From assembly GCF_049860565.1 (NCBI RefSeq), contig NZ_CP172056.1, positions 3,720,001 through 3,784,000 of the forward strand: 64,000 nucleotides of DNA, read 5' to 3'. The notes beneath the pieces were generated by a model, which searched no databases, was not told the origin of the DNA, and saw only the letters and a program-made list of their open reading frames with translations. This document shows positions 44,765 to 54,619 of this stretch, piece by piece. How positions within the stretch are numbered: the stretch's first letter is position 1; each line of letters starts with the position of its first letter. This DNA is from Desulfitobacterium_A nosdiversum. GTDB lineage: Bacteria > Bacillota > Desulfitobacteriia > Desulfitobacteriales > Desulfitobacteriaceae. Both the position numbers and the translations under genes were made by a program.

Positions 44765-47464
44765 TTATACTTTTGAGTTTAATCGTTCAACTTTTACACC
44801 GCAAACCTTATATTCATAGGTCTTCGTAACCTTATCATAGGCCGCGTTGGTTAAAACATTAGTCGGTGTTTCCTTGTAGTGAAGGGTCATGAAGATCATT
44901 CCCGGCTGAACACGATCCGTAATCTGGACTCTGGTCTCTAGCTCTCCGCGGCGTGAGGAAACTTTGATTCTTTCCCCATCCTGGATATTAAGCTTTCTTG
45001 CATCCTTCGGGTTCAATTCCGCAAATTCTTCGGGAGAATAACCGTCAAGCGCTTCAGAATTTCGGGTTGTGATGTTATAGTGGGCCAATTTGCGGCCGGT
45101 ACTGAGCAAAAACGGATATTCTTCATCGGGAAGCTCATCGGGAAGCTGATAATTTACTTGCATGAAGAGCCCTTTACCGCGCGAGAATTTTCCTTCATGC
45201 AAGAACTTCGTTCCCGGATGTTCAGCATCAGGAACAGGCCATTGCAAGCCTTTTTTGCCAAGCCGCTCGTAGGTTATGCCTGCATATTGAGGGGTTAAAG
45301 ACGCAATTTCCTGCATAATCTCTTCCGGGGATTGATAAGAGAAAGGATAACCCATGCGCGCAGCAACTTCGCAAATGATTCGCCAATCCACTTTTGTGTT
45401 CGCAATCGGCTGAATCGCCTGATTAACCCTTTGTACCCGGCGTTCCGTATTCGTAAATGTGCCCGTTTTTTCTGCAAAGCTCGTTCCGGGGAGAATCACA
45501 TCTGCGATTTTTGCTGTTTCCGTCATAAAAATATCTTGAACGACGAGGAAATCAAGGGCCTGCAGGCCTTTGCGAACATGATTGGCATCCGCATCCGTAA
45601 GAACCGGATCTTCTCCAAAAATATACATAGCTCTTAAATCCTTGTCAACGGCAGCTTGGAACATATCCGGAATCATAAAACCTTGCTTTGGATTAAGAGC
45701 CACCTCCCAAGCTTCTTCAAACTTAGCACGTGCCGTTGGGCTCGTTACTTTTTGATAACCCGGATAATCCGTCGGCAAAGCTCCCATGTCACAGGCCCCT
45801 TGGACATTGTTTTGCCCGCGTAAGGGATTTACCCCTGAACTTTCCTTGCCGATGTTTCCAGTTAAAAGTGCAAGATTAGCCAAACTCATGACATTATCTG
45901 TCCCACACGTATGCTCGGTTATCCCGAGTGTATAGAAAATTTGGGCCCGCTCGGCAGTAGCGTATAGCTCGGCCGCCTCAACCATTTGTTCAAGCGGTAC
46001 ACCCGTAATCTTGCTGACAGCCTCAGGCGGAAACTTCTTCAAGTTTTCTTTGAAGAAGGCAAAACCCTCGGTCCGTTCTTCAATAAATTTTGTATCCGCC
46101 CAGCCCTTTTCCAAGATGATGTTCATGAGCCCGTTCAAGAGCGCAACATCTGTTCCAGGCTGCAAACGCATCCAGATATCGGCTTTATCCGCAAGCTCAA
46201 TACGACGCGGATCGGCGACAATAAGTTTTGCCCCCCGGGCTAAGGCTTTTTTCATTTTCGTCCCAATCACGGGATGAGCCTCCGTCGTATTGGAACCTAT
46301 AACAAACATGACTTGAGCATTCGGAATTTCGTTAATGGAGTTCGTCATCGCACCTGAGCCAAATGAAGTGGCCAGACCGGCCACAGTGGGAGCGTGTCAG
46401 GTCCGTGCGCAGTGATCAATGTTATTCGTTCCGATCACCGCGCGCATGAATTTTTGCATGAGGAAGTTTTCTTCGTTTGTGCATCGAGCTGAACTTAAAG
46501 CTCCGATGCAACCAGAACCGAACTGGGTTTTAATCTCACCTAAGCGCGAAGAGACTAAATCTAAAGCCTCATCCCAGCTTGCGGGTACAAATTCGCCGTT
46601 TTTCTTGATAAGCGGCGTGGTCAAACGCTTCGGACTATGAATCATATCATAACCGAAACGCCCCTTTACACAAAGTGCTTTGCCGTTGACGGGCGCCTCA
46701 GGATTAGACGTAACCCCGATCACCTTTCCATCCTTTACGTTAAGGTCGAAGTTGCATCCTGTTCCGCAATAAGCACAGGTCGTTTGCACCTTTTGCACTT
46801 CCCAGGGGCGGCCTTGCCCATACATTCGTTTTTCTGTGAGGGCTCCAACCGGACAAACGGAAACACAGTTTCCACAGAAGACACATTCTGATTCGCTGTA
46901 AGGAAGATCAAAGGCTGGGCCAACTTGAGAGTTAAACCCTCTCTTAAAGAAATCGAGGACATTCTGACCTTGCATCTCCTCACACGCCCGCACACACTTC
47001 CCGCAAAGAATGCATTTATTCGGATCTCTTAAAATAAAAGGATTGCTGTCATCCAGCGGCAGGTCCCTGCGAGCACCCGCAAACATTTTTCCCTTTACCC
47101 CATATTCGTAACTATACTCGGCAAGAGCACAATTCCCCATCTTCTGACAGGTCATACAATCCAGCGGATGGTTTGCGACTAAGAGTTCCAGAATTGTTTT
47201 GCGCGCTTTTCTCACTTTATCGGTCTGTGTCCTTACCGTCATTCCCTGAGTTACTTGGGTAACACAGGAAGGGGGTAAATTACGCATCCCCTCAATCTCA
47301 ACCACACATAATCGACAAGCCCCTGCATTTGTAAGCTCAGGGTCTTGGCAAAGCGTTGGAATCGGAATACCGTACATACGGCAAGCTTCTAAAACCGTGC
47401 TGCCTTTAGGTACACTGTACTCCTTCCCATCAATGGATAAGGTTAGCCATTCCACACATTTCAC
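44765..47464 (-). CDS. fdhA: NAD-linked formate dehydrogenase catalytic subunit, selenocysteine-containing
   Basis: One 899-residue protein read through an in-frame TGA at 46397-46399 (Sec at residue 356). Domains: N-terminal [2Fe-2S] with CRLC (1-80), a NuoG-like cluster region HPLDCMTCQKMGNCALAEY, two [4Fe-4S] motifs (CILCGKC, CVFCGNC), then the molybdopterin oxidoreductase with CAYCGTGCNF. The active site reads CART-Sec-HAPTVAGL, exactly the formate dehydrogenase pattern. The UGA is followed 12 bases later by a hairpin resembling a bacterial SECIS. Ordinary tools would split it into two genes at the TGA. Oxidises formate (or reduces CO2) with electrons via the NuoE/F-like partners. Confidence 0.96.
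46368..46384 (-). promoter_or_regulatory. Candidate bacterial SECIS hairpin
   Basis: Directly 3' of the UGA in the transcript, GTGGCC pairs with GGCCAC around the loop GGTCT. The loop matches the GGUCU of the Escherichia coli fdhF SECIS, and spacing of 12 bases is within the known range. Confidence 0.8.
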
Positions 47465-47472
47465 TCCTCTCC

Positions 47473-49263
47473 CTAGGCTTGCATGACTGCTCCGAATTTA
47501 CATTTGTCCATACATGTTCCACAGCGAATACAAGATTCTTCATTAATGACATAGGGTGTATTTTTATCTCCGGTAATGCATTTTGCCGGACAATTCTTAG
47601 AGCAAAGACTGCATTTTTTACATTTGTCCGGATCAATAGAATAACTCAAAAGATCCTTGCATACGTGGGCGGGACATTTTTTATCGCGTATATGCGCTTC
47701 AAATTCCGAACGGAAGTATTTTAACGTAGCCAGGATCGGATTAGGGGCATTCTGACCTAATCCGCAAAGCGATGTTTCTTTGACCGTTAACGCCAATTGC
47801 TCGATCGTATCTAAGTCTTCTTCTTTTCCTTCGCCGCGGCAAATCCTGTCAAGAATCTCCCACATGCGCTTATTGCCTTCGCGGCAGGGGGTACATTTCC
47901 CGCAAGATTCACTCTGAGAGAAGTTTAAGAAGAAACGGGCAATATCCACCATACAGGTCGTCTCATCCATAACAACCAAACCGCCGGAACCTACCATTGC
48001 CCCGGCTTGGGTCAGGGTATCATAGTCTACCGGCAAATCAAGCATACTTTCCGGCAAACAGCCTCCTGAAGGTCCTCCGATTTGAACGGCTTTAAATTTT
48101 TTGCCGTCCCGAATTCCGCCGCCGATATCGAAGATAATCTCCCTAAGCGTCATGCCCATCGGTACTTCGACCAAGCCCGTATTCTTAACTTTACCCGTTA
48201 AGGCAAAGATCTTTGTTCCCTTGCTTTTCTCTGTTCCATACTGAACATACCATTGGGCACCATGTCTTAAAATATGCGGAATATTGGACCACGTTTCAAC
48301 GTTATTAATGTTGGTGGGTTTTCCCCATAACCCGCTTTGAGCAGGGAAAGGAGGCCGAACACGGGGCATTCCCCGTTTTCCTTCAATTGAAGCCATCAGT
48401 GCCGTTTCTTCGCCGCATACGAAAGCGCCTGCACCCGGTTGAATTCTTAAGTGGAAATTAAAACCCGAGTCTAGAATATTATCGCCAAGAAACCCGGCTT
48501 CTTCTGCTTGCTTAATGGCAATCTCAAGATGCTTGATAGCGAGCGGATATTCAGCTCGACAGTAAACATATCCTTCATCCGCTCCGATCGCATAAGCTCC
48601 GATCAGCATTCCTTCGATGATAGAATGAGGATCTCCCTCCAGGACACTGCGATCCATAAAGGCCCCCGGATCGCCTTCGTCAGCATTGCAGATGATATAC
48701 TTTTTAACGCCGGGTGAGGCCTTGCAAAAACTCCATTTTAAACCCGTTGGAAAACCTGCTCCTCCGCGTCCTCTTAACCCGGATTGTTTGACTTCTTCAA
48801 TAACCTGCTCAGGTGTCATATTTTTAAGAACATGTTTCAACCCTGTATACCCATCATTTGCCAAATAATCTTCAAGCTTAGTCGGATCGATGACACCGCA
48901 ATTTTGAAGAACAATTCGATGCTGTTTAGCGAAAAACTGCGTCGTTTTATAGTCTTTGGAAGGTTGTCCTGTCAGGGGATCAACATAGAGAAGCCTTTCC
49001 ACATGTTCCCCTTCACCAAACTCTTTATAAACAATTTCAGGAACATCTTCCGGATTAACCAACGTATATAAGGTTTGATCCGGTTCAATCACAAGGGTTG
49101 GGCCTTGTTCGCAAAACCCTTGGCATCCCGTTGGAACGGTTTCAACTCGTTCCATTAATCCTTGCCGGATAATCTCTTGATTGAGCAAATCAATAATTTT
49201 ATGTGCTCCTGATGATGTACAGCCTGTTCCGGCACACACCAATACTTTTTTCTTACTTGTCAT
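47473..49263 (-). CDS. NuoF/HydB-like flavin subunit of formate dehydrogenase
   Basis: 596 residues. An N-terminal thioredoxin-like [2Fe-2S] domain (CAGTGCTSSGAHKI, CQGFCEQGPTLVI) precedes the FMN/NAD-binding NuoF core with GLRGRGGAGFPTG, CNADEGDPGAFMDRSVLEGD and FVCGEETALMASIEG. A [4Fe-4S] site follows in SCGKCTPCREGNKRM, and two C-terminal ferredoxin motifs (CKKCSLCSKNCPAKCI, CIRCGTCMDKCKFG). This is the diaphorase linking formate oxidation to NAD; relatives occur in electron-bifurcating enzymes. Nine bases upstream of fdhA. Confidence 0.93.
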   Translation of the reverse strand: MTSKKKVLVCAGTGCTSSGAHKIIDLLNQEIIRQGLMERVETVPTGCQGFCEQGPTLVIEPDQTLYTLVNPEDVPEIVYKEFGEGEHVERLLYVDPLTGQPSKDYKTTQFFAKQHRIVLQNCGVIDPTKLEDYLANDGYTGLKHVLKNMTPEQVIEEVKQSGLRGRGGAGFPTGLKWSFCKASPGVKKYIICNADEGDPGAFMDRSVLEGDPHSIIEGMLIGAYAIGADEGYVYCRAEYPLAIKHLEIAIKQAEEAGFLGDNILDSGFNFHLRIQPGAGAFVCGEETALMASIEGKRGMPRVRPPFPAQSGLWGKPTNINNVETWSNIPHILRHGAQWYVQYGTEKSKGTKIFALTGKVKNTGLVEVPMGMTLREIIFDIGGGIRDGKKFKAVQIGGPSGGCLPESMLDLPVDYDTLTQAGAMVGSGGLVVMDETTCMVDIARFFLNFSQSESCGKCTPCREGNKRMWEILDRICRGEGKEEDLDTIEQLALTVKETSLCGLGQNAPNPILATLKYFRSEFEAHIRDKKCPAHVCKDLLSYSIDPDKCKKCSLCSKNCPAKCITGDKNTPYVINEESCIRCGTCMDKCKFGAVMQA

Positions 49264-49275
49264 CCCCTCAACCCC

Positions 49276-49758
49276 CTACTCATACTTCGCGAGGATTCCT
49301 GGAATTTGCTCTGGGGTTAAACGCCCATGAACTTCTCCATTCACCGATATAACTGGGGCTAAACCACATGCTCCGATACAATTGACGATCTCCAAAGTAA
49401 ACCGCCCATCTTCAGTAGTTTCTCCATCCTTAACCTTAAGTTCTTTTTCGATTGTATCCAGAACTTTGGCACCCCCGCGAACATGGCAGGCCGTACCCAG
49501 ACAGATGCTCAGCACATTGCGCCCCATCGGAGTTAAGCGAAACTGAGCATAAAACGTAACAACTCCGTAAATTTTAGCGATCGGAATTTTCATCTGCTGA
49601 CTGATGTGTATTAAAACATGTTCCGGTAAATATCCATAAATACCTTGCGCCTGTTGAAGAATAGGAATTAATGCTCCTTTTTGCGACCTGTACCGGTGGA
49701 TGACCTCTTCTAATTTCTCTTCTTTAGGGTCAACCAGCTCTTGACACCCCTCACCCAT
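49276..49758 (-). CDS. NuoE-like [2Fe-2S] subunit
   Basis: 160 residues, thioredoxin-like NuoE/HydA-gamma fold. Cys ligands in CLGTACHVRGG and CIGACGLAPVI; QKGALIPILQQAQGIYGYLPEHVL is the N-terminal family block. Forms the diaphorase with the NuoF-like gene 12 bases downstream. First of the three formate dehydrogenase subunit genes, with only about 20 bases to the cyclo-ligase before it. Confidence 0.95.
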   Translation of the reverse strand: MGEGCQELVDPKEEKLEEVIHRYRSQKGALIPILQQAQGIYGYLPEHVLIHISQQMKIPIAKIYGVVTFYAQFRLTPMGRNVLSICLGTACHVRGGAKVLDTIEKELKVKDGETTEDGRFTLEIVNCIGACGLAPVISVNGEVHGRLTPEQIPGILAKYE

Positions 49759-49778
49759 TTTATCACTCCCTTATCTCA

Positions 49779-50351
49779 TCAAATAAACCAATGTACTCCC
49801 TCTTCCGTAACAAGAGCGTCCACTCTTTGATCAAAAGACTCTGTCGGAATTTCGGGAAGCACTTGGCAGGCAAAAGCGATAGCAATTTTAGGAACGTCTA
49901 CACGCAGCTGCGGCAAAAAGCGGTCATAGTACCCACCGCCATAACCCACACGATTTCCCTTTAGATCAAAAGCTGCTCCAGGAATAAAAATAAGGTCTAT
50001 TTCCTTTGGGCCAATTGGAATTAGTCCTTCTATTTTGGGTTCTCGAATTCCCCATTTTCCAGATTCCACGTCTGCAGAAAGATCGTAAATCTTAGCGGGA
50101 ATAAGTTCCCCCTGCGGTGCGCAACGGGGCAGTACTAAATTTTTATTATAAGCTAAAATCTCTGCTGCGAGAAGAGTTGTATTCACTTCATCTCTAAAAT
50201 TTAAAAAGGACATTATTGTCCCAGCCTTTTGGAATACTGACAGCTGTGTAATCCGCGATAGAATTTCTCGGCTTTTATCGTTACGATCTTCCTGTGAAAT
50301 TGCAGCTCTTAAAGATAAAGCAGTTTTACGGACTAAGCGCTTGTCTTGCAT
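49779..50351 (-). CDS. 5-formyltetrahydrofolate cyclo-ligase
   Basis: 190 residues converting 5-formyl-THF to 5,10-methenyl-THF with ATP. N-terminal KTALSLRAAISQEDR; the phosphate-binding region GYGGGYYDRFLP and FIPGAAFDLKGNRVG are signatures. Placed immediately upstream of the formate dehydrogenase genes, linking folate one-carbon pools and formate. Same operon by spacing. Confidence 0.95.
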   Translation of the reverse strand: MQDKRLVRKTALSLRAAISQEDRNDKSREILSRITQLSVFQKAGTIMSFLNFRDEVNTTLLAAEILAYNKNLVLPRCAPQGELIPAKIYDLSADVESGKWGIREPKIEGLIPIGPKEIDLIFIPGAAFDLKGNRVGYGGGYYDRFLPQLRVDVPKIAIAFACQVLPEIPTESFDQRVDALVTEEGVHWFI

Positions 50352-50465
50352 ATAACCTCCAATTTATTCTTAAGCTCTTAAGCACCTAATATAATTTTTC
50401 GGTGATTTTAGATAAATTCCTTCTCTTTATTTAGAATCGATTTTAAAAAATTCTAAATATAGATA

Positions 50466-51425
50466 TTATAGTTTGCCTAATAAAAGAGGAACAAGAAACG
50501 GAACAAGAGAGGTCAAAGTAAAGCCGCTGACGAAAGCGATAACCCCCATACCTTTAGGCCCGACACTAACCAGCAGGGGTAAAGTGCTATCCATCGTTGT
50601 TGCTCCGCCCGGCGCTACAAGAAGCAGCGGGCTGGCTTTGCGCGCTAAAAGAGGTGCCAGTAAAATAGATAAAATTTCACGAAAAATATTGCTTAAGAAA
50701 GCGGTTGTACCTAATGACACGGAATGCAAATTGCTGATCAAAACACCAGACAGGCTATACCAGCCAAAACCCGCACATACAGCCGCTCCTTCCCGCCAAG
50801 AATACCCAAGTAAAACTCCGACAAGACTTCCTGCCAAAATACTGCCGATCATAATACCGAACGGTGCCAGAAAGACCCGCCACCCCATCCGAAACATTTG
50901 ATTCCACACAGTACGGTTTTGTCCTAGATCCATTCCAACTACGAATAGGGTAAAGTCTAAGGCCGCAGAAGTCGCCAGGGGAATCATGTTTTGAGCTGAA
51001 CCAGGAAAAAAGGCATATCCCGTAAACATTCCTACGAGTACGGCTCCCAGGATCAGAACCGTCATACGGTAAGGATGGGCTGATTGAGACCCATTGAATT
51101 GCTCCTCAGTTGATTGAGATGGATCTGCCTCGAGAAGATATTGTTTTTCAGAAGAAGACCTTTTATTAATGATCTTTTCTAACATATATACACCAACCAA
51201 GCTCATCAGTACACTTAGGCTCGAATATAGAAGCGCATGTAATCCGTATTGACCAAGTTGGGATAAAATTGTTTGATCCACTCCCAGCCTTAAGCCCATT
51301 GTGAATAACAAAAAAACAACTCCTGCCGTCATACCTTGTCCTGTGAAGGCCAAAACACGTTGAGGCAATAAATTAACCCATCCTATTAAAAAACCCGCAA
51401 ATAAACAAAAGAAGATCATCCACAC
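50466..51425 (-). CDS. lysO: LysO-type exporter (YbjE, DUF340)
   Basis: 319 residues in two hydrophobic halves. N-terminal DUF340 block with FLLFTMGLRLG, a charged loop (about 85-118), then the main LysO domain: ALDFTLFVVGMDLGQNR, GFGWYSLSGVLI, GTTAFLSNIFREILSILLAPL, APGGATTMDSTLP. LysO in Escherichia coli exports lysine; the substrate here is inferred. Upstream lies the DnaA-box cluster; nothing else in an operon. Confidence 0.87.
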   Translation of the reverse strand: MWMIFFCLFAGFLIGWVNLLPQRVLAFTGQGMTAGVVFLLFTMGLRLGVDQTILSQLGQYGLHALLYSSLSVLMSLVGVYMLEKIINKRSSSEKQYLLEADPSQSTEEQFNGSQSAHPYRMTVLILGAVLVGMFTGYAFFPGSAQNMIPLATSAALDFTLFVVGMDLGQNRTVWNQMFRMGWRVFLAPFGIMIGSILAGSLVGVLLGYSWREGAAVCAGFGWYSLSGVLISNLHSVSLGTTAFLSNIFREILSILLAPLLARKASPLLLVAPGGATTMDSTLPLLVSVGPKGMGVIAFVSGFTLTSLVPFLVPLLLGKL

Positions 51426-51562
51426 GAATTTGTCCCTGCTTTCTTTAACCTCAGAAATTTAGACTTAGAAATTTAAAACCGCTTAATTCTATTCTCTGTT
51501 CAAGATCGAATTTCCTTTGCATTTTCAGGAGATTATGTCAAGTAACATATGTTCGGTTGGAC

Positions 51563-51736
51563 TTATCCCCATCCTATTTCTTTAAAAAGCTTGGATTTCA
51601 TCAACTTATCCACATTATCCACAGCCCCTGTGGGTAAAGTTATTCTTTTTTGTTCTATTTCCTAAAAATTTGTAAACGAGCCTATCTCAGTTATTCACAA
51701 AGTTATCCACATTATCCACAGTTTCTTCTATCCACA
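51563..51736. promoter_or_regulatory. DnaA-box cluster
   Basis: Four exact TTATCCACA boxes at 51606-51614, 51615-51623, 51703-51711 and 51712-51720, all on plus, plus TTATTCACA (51691-51699), CTATCCACA (51728-51736), TTATCCCCA (51563-51571) and a minus-strand TTACCCACA (51629-51637). The pair TTATCCACATTATCCACAG repeats exactly 97 bases apart. Lies between tsaD's terminator and lysO, away from any dnaA gene. Confidence 0.85.
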
Positions 51737-51783
51737 GGAACAACAGAACACTTCCCCGAAAGTCCTAAGCCCTGAATAATTAA

Positions 51784-51814
51784 TAAAAAAATAAAAGCGG
51801 AATAAACCGCTTTG
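51784..51814 (-). terminator. Terminator of the t6A operon
   Basis: AAAGCGG/CCGCTTT hairpin followed in minus-strand sense by TTATTTTTTTATT, 25 bases after the tsaD stop. Confidence 0.87.
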
Positions 51815-51837
51815 TTGAAATTCTTATTATCTTAAGG

Positions 51838-52866
51838 CTAAACTAAATTTAAGCCTGGAACCGCATTCAAATTCCAAGGAGAAAAATCGCCTGCAATATA
51901 ATGGTAATAACCGGCTGTTGCAATCATTGCCCCATTATCGGTGCAAAAGACCGGAGAAGGATAGACAAATCGTACTTTTCTCGTATTGAGTTTCTCTTCC
52001 AGACTTTCTCTCAATAAAGCATTAGCCGCCACACCGCCCGCAAGAACGAGAGTCTTGGCATGGGTTCGTTCTAAAGCCAGCATTGCTTTGCGAACTAATA
52101 CATCTACAACTGCCTGCTGAAAGGAAGCAGCAATATCAGGTACGCTGAGCTCTTCTCCTTTCATCCGAGCTGAGTTAAGCGTATTCAGAACAGCGGATTT
52201 CATACCGCTGAAGCTGAAATCCAGACTCCCATGCTCCAACATAGCCCTTGGAAAATCAAAGGCTTGAGCGCTTCCGGATAAGGCTGCTTTCTGAATCTGA
52301 GGGCCGCCCGGATACCCAAGTCCTAAGGCGCGTGCGATTTTATCCAAGGCCTCGCCAGCCGCATCATCCCGTGTATGACCAAGAACCTGGTAGTGACCAT
52401 GGCCTTCAAAATAGACAAGATGTGTATGTCCGCCGGAAACAAGCAAGGCTAATAAGGGAAACTCCAAGTCAGGAGTATTTAGGAAATTCGCATAAATATG
52501 TCCTTCCAAATGGTTGATCCCGATCAAAGACACCCCTGCCGCATAGGCCATTGCCTTCGCTCCTGCAACACCAACAAGCAATGATCCAACTAAGCCTGGC
52601 CCATAAGTTACAGCAATTCCTGAAAGGTCAGAAAACCGGACTCCTGCCTCTTCTAAAGTTTGCCGAATAACTCCCTGAAAATGCAGAAGATGTTCCCGTG
52701 AGGCAATTTCCGGGACAACTCCTCCAAATTTTTGATGTGTGCTGATCTGAGAAGAGATGACATGACTTAATAACTCCCTTCCGTTCCGGAGAACTGCAGC
52801 TGAAGTCTCGTCACAACTCGTTTCTACTCCTAAAATTAATATATCTGAATTCGCGATTAGACTCAC
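51838..52866 (-). CDS. tsaD: tRNA threonylcarbamoyladenosine transferase
   Basis: 342 residues of the Kae1/TsaD ASKHA fold attaching the threonylcarbamoyl group to A37 of tRNA. Motifs GVETSCDETSAAVL, HLEGHIYANFL (metal His), LLVSGGHTHLV and CTDNGAMIA. Last gene of tsaE-tsaB-rimI-tsaD, three bases after rimI. Confidence 0.98.
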   Translation of the reverse strand: MSLIANSDILILGVETSCDETSAAVLRNGRELLSHVISSQISTHQKFGGVVPEIASREHLLHFQGVIRQTLEEAGVRFSDLSGIAVTYGPGLVGSLLVGVAGAKAMAYAAGVSLIGINHLEGHIYANFLNTPDLEFPLLALLVSGGHTHLVYFEGHGHYQVLGHTRDDAAGEALDKIARALGLGYPGGPQIQKAALSGSAQAFDFPRAMLEHGSLDFSFSGMKSAVLNTLNSARMKGEELSVPDIAASFQQAVVDVLVRKAMLALERTHAKTLVLAGGVAANALLRESLEEKLNTRKVRFVYPSPVFCTDNGAMIATAGYYHYIAGDFSPWNLNAVPGLNLV

Positions 52867-52869
52867 CCC

Positions 52870-53334
52870 CTAGGCCTTCGCATCTAATGAATCAAGTTCT
52901 ACCCACATAATTAAAGCATCTTCTTGATTATCTGAATAATATCCTTTTCTTCGCCCCGCCATAACAAAGCCTAACCGCTCGTAGAGCCTCTGTGCTGACA
53001 AATTGCTTTCCCTGACCTCTAAGGTCATCCGTTCCATCCCTTCGGAAAGCATCTGCCGCATAATTGTCCGCATCATAAATTCCCCAAGGCGCCGACCTCG
53101 ATGCTCCGGAGCAATAGCAACATTTGTAATATGCCCTTCCTCTAAAATAAACCATATCCCCATATAACCAATCACTTTATTTTGATCCAGTAAGCAAAAA
53201 TAACGGGCATATTCATTATCCCTCAATTCACTTTCAAAGGAACGTTGTGACCAAGGAGTAGGAAAAGAAGCATGCTCAATCTTCATTATGGCCTCAAGAT
53301 CATCTTCCTTCATTGGACGAACGCTGCTATCCAT
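52870..53334 (-). CDS. rimI: Ribosomal protein S18 alanine N-acetyltransferase-like
   Basis: 154-residue GNAT protein. The acetyl-CoA motif is IAPEHRGRRLGEFMMRTIM; N-terminal KIEHASFPTPWSQRSFESEL and SAQRLYERLGFVMAGRRKGYY are RimI blocks. Overlaps tsaB by eight bases, common in Firmicutes. The substrate in this organism may be S18 or EF-Tu (inference). Confidence 0.95.
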   Translation of the reverse strand: MDSSVRPMKEDDLEAIMKIEHASFPTPWSQRSFESELRDNEYARYFCLLDQNKVIGYMGIWFILEEGHITNVAIAPEHRGRRLGEFMMRTIMRQMLSEGMERMTLEVRESNLSAQRLYERLGFVMAGRRKGYYSDNQEDALIMWVELDSLDAKA

Positions 53335-54049
53335 TTCCCTTTTGATTCGCCTCCTCTTTTTTGGCCCACGTTACCTCAGCTTCAGAAAGGCGGATGTAAT
53401 AAGGTTCGACCTTCTCCCCCTGAGGATGATCCTTATAACGCTTCCAAACCTCTTGAACAGCAAAAGCCCCCCGAGGTAAGGCTAAATAATCCGGTAGAAG
53501 GATAGCTTGCGTCCCTAAGATACCCGATATCAGTTCGGCATAACGAGCGACTGCGTCACCCACGAATAAAATAGGGCGTTCCAATCGTCTGCATTCTTCC
53601 AGCCAGCGCTGAGGCTCAATGGCTTGCGGTTTTATATGACATTCGGGATATTGACGGCTTGCATTCCAAAAATAACCTGCCGTATACCATTCGTTTTTTC
53701 GAGCATCAAGAATTGGAACTATCGCCTCGTTTCTGCCATACCCTGCCCACGCCAGGGTATCTAAAGAAAGCACTCCAATAAGAGGCAAATCCAGAACTTC
53801 TGCTAAACCTTGAGCCGTAGCAATTCCGATCCTTATCCCGGTAAATGAGCCTGGACCGCGCACAACTCCAATAAAATCTAAATCCTGAAGCCTCCAGGAC
53901 GCTGCAGTGAGTAACTGATCCAACATAGGAATCAAGCGCTCGGAGTGTGTTTTCGATGTATGCAAAAAGCCTTCGGCAACAAGCTTGCCCTCTTCTCCCA
54001 AAGCAAGAGCAGTTACTCTTGTAGTTGTATCCATCGTGAGATATTTCAT
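53327..54049 (-). CDS. tsaB: t6A dimerization subunit
   Basis: 240 residues, ASKHA-fold partner of TsaD lacking its metal site. Motifs LTMDTTTRVTALALG at the N-terminus and VVRGPGSFTGIRIGIATAQGLAEVLD. Normal length. Between tsaE and rimI. Confidence 0.96.
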   Translation of the reverse strand: MKYLTMDTTTRVTALALGEEGKLVAEGFLHTSKTHSERLIPMLDQLLTAASWRLQDLDFIGVVRGPGSFTGIRIGIATAQGLAEVLDLPLIGVLSLDTLAWAGYGRNEAIVPILDARKNEWYTAGYFWNASRQYPECHIKPQAIEPQRWLEECRRLERPILFVGDAVARYAELISGILGTQAILLPDYLALPRGAFAVQEVWKRYKDHPQGEKVEPYYIRLSEAEVTWAKKEEANQKGNG

Positions 54050-54096
54050 CGTATTATTCCAACCTCTTCTTCAGTATCACGTTTGATAACTGCCTT

Positions 54097-54573
54097 TCAT
54101 CCCGCTAAAACCTGTTGAAGACGCTCCTGCCAGTTTCCAGTTTTAAAAATAAAGGTAATAACACGGATTTCCTCACCGCTTCCTTGAATTTGAATATCCA
54201 AACGATCCTCAGGCAGAACATCATGAGCTATCTTCGGCCACTCGATGATACAAATCGCATCATCTTGAAAAGCATCTTCTACACCGATAACTTCAACTTC
54301 TTCAGAATGTTCCAGACGATACAGATCCATATGAATAAAGCGAAGCGGTTTTCCTTGGCCCAAAGCGGAATACTCCTGAATTAAGGTAAATGTCGGACTG
54401 GTCACTGCTGAGGTTATGCCTAAAGAAGCCGCAATTCCCTGAGTTAATAATGTTTTCCCGGCGCCTAAATCACCGGAGAGACAGAGAACATCTCCGCCTT
54501 CCAGAACTGCACCTAGGGCACGTCCCAGCTCAAGCGTAGCTTCTTTACTCTCGCTTTTTATGACATAATCCAT
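54097..54573 (-). CDS. tsaE: t6A ATPase subunit
   Basis: 158 residues, P-loop ATPase GDLGAGKTLLTQGIA with TSAVTSPTFTLIQEY (switch) and HMDLYRLE, IIEWPKIA. The ATG at 54573 with GGAAGG twelve bases upstream gives normal length; the frame 24 codons longer runs against the ribosome site. First gene of the t6A set, 46 bases after the amidohydrolase stop. Confidence 0.95.
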   Translation of the reverse strand: MDYVIKSESKEATLELGRALGAVLEGGDVLCLSGDLGAGKTLLTQGIAASLGITSAVTSPTFTLIQEYSALGQGKPLRFIHMDLYRLEHSEEVEVIGVEDAFQDDAICIIEWPKIAHDVLPEDRLDIQIQGSGEEIRVITFIFKTGNWQERLQQVLAG

Positions 54574-54619
54574 GCGTTTAACATTCCTTCCAAACTTTAA
54601 CGGTTCTATTCCAACCCTT

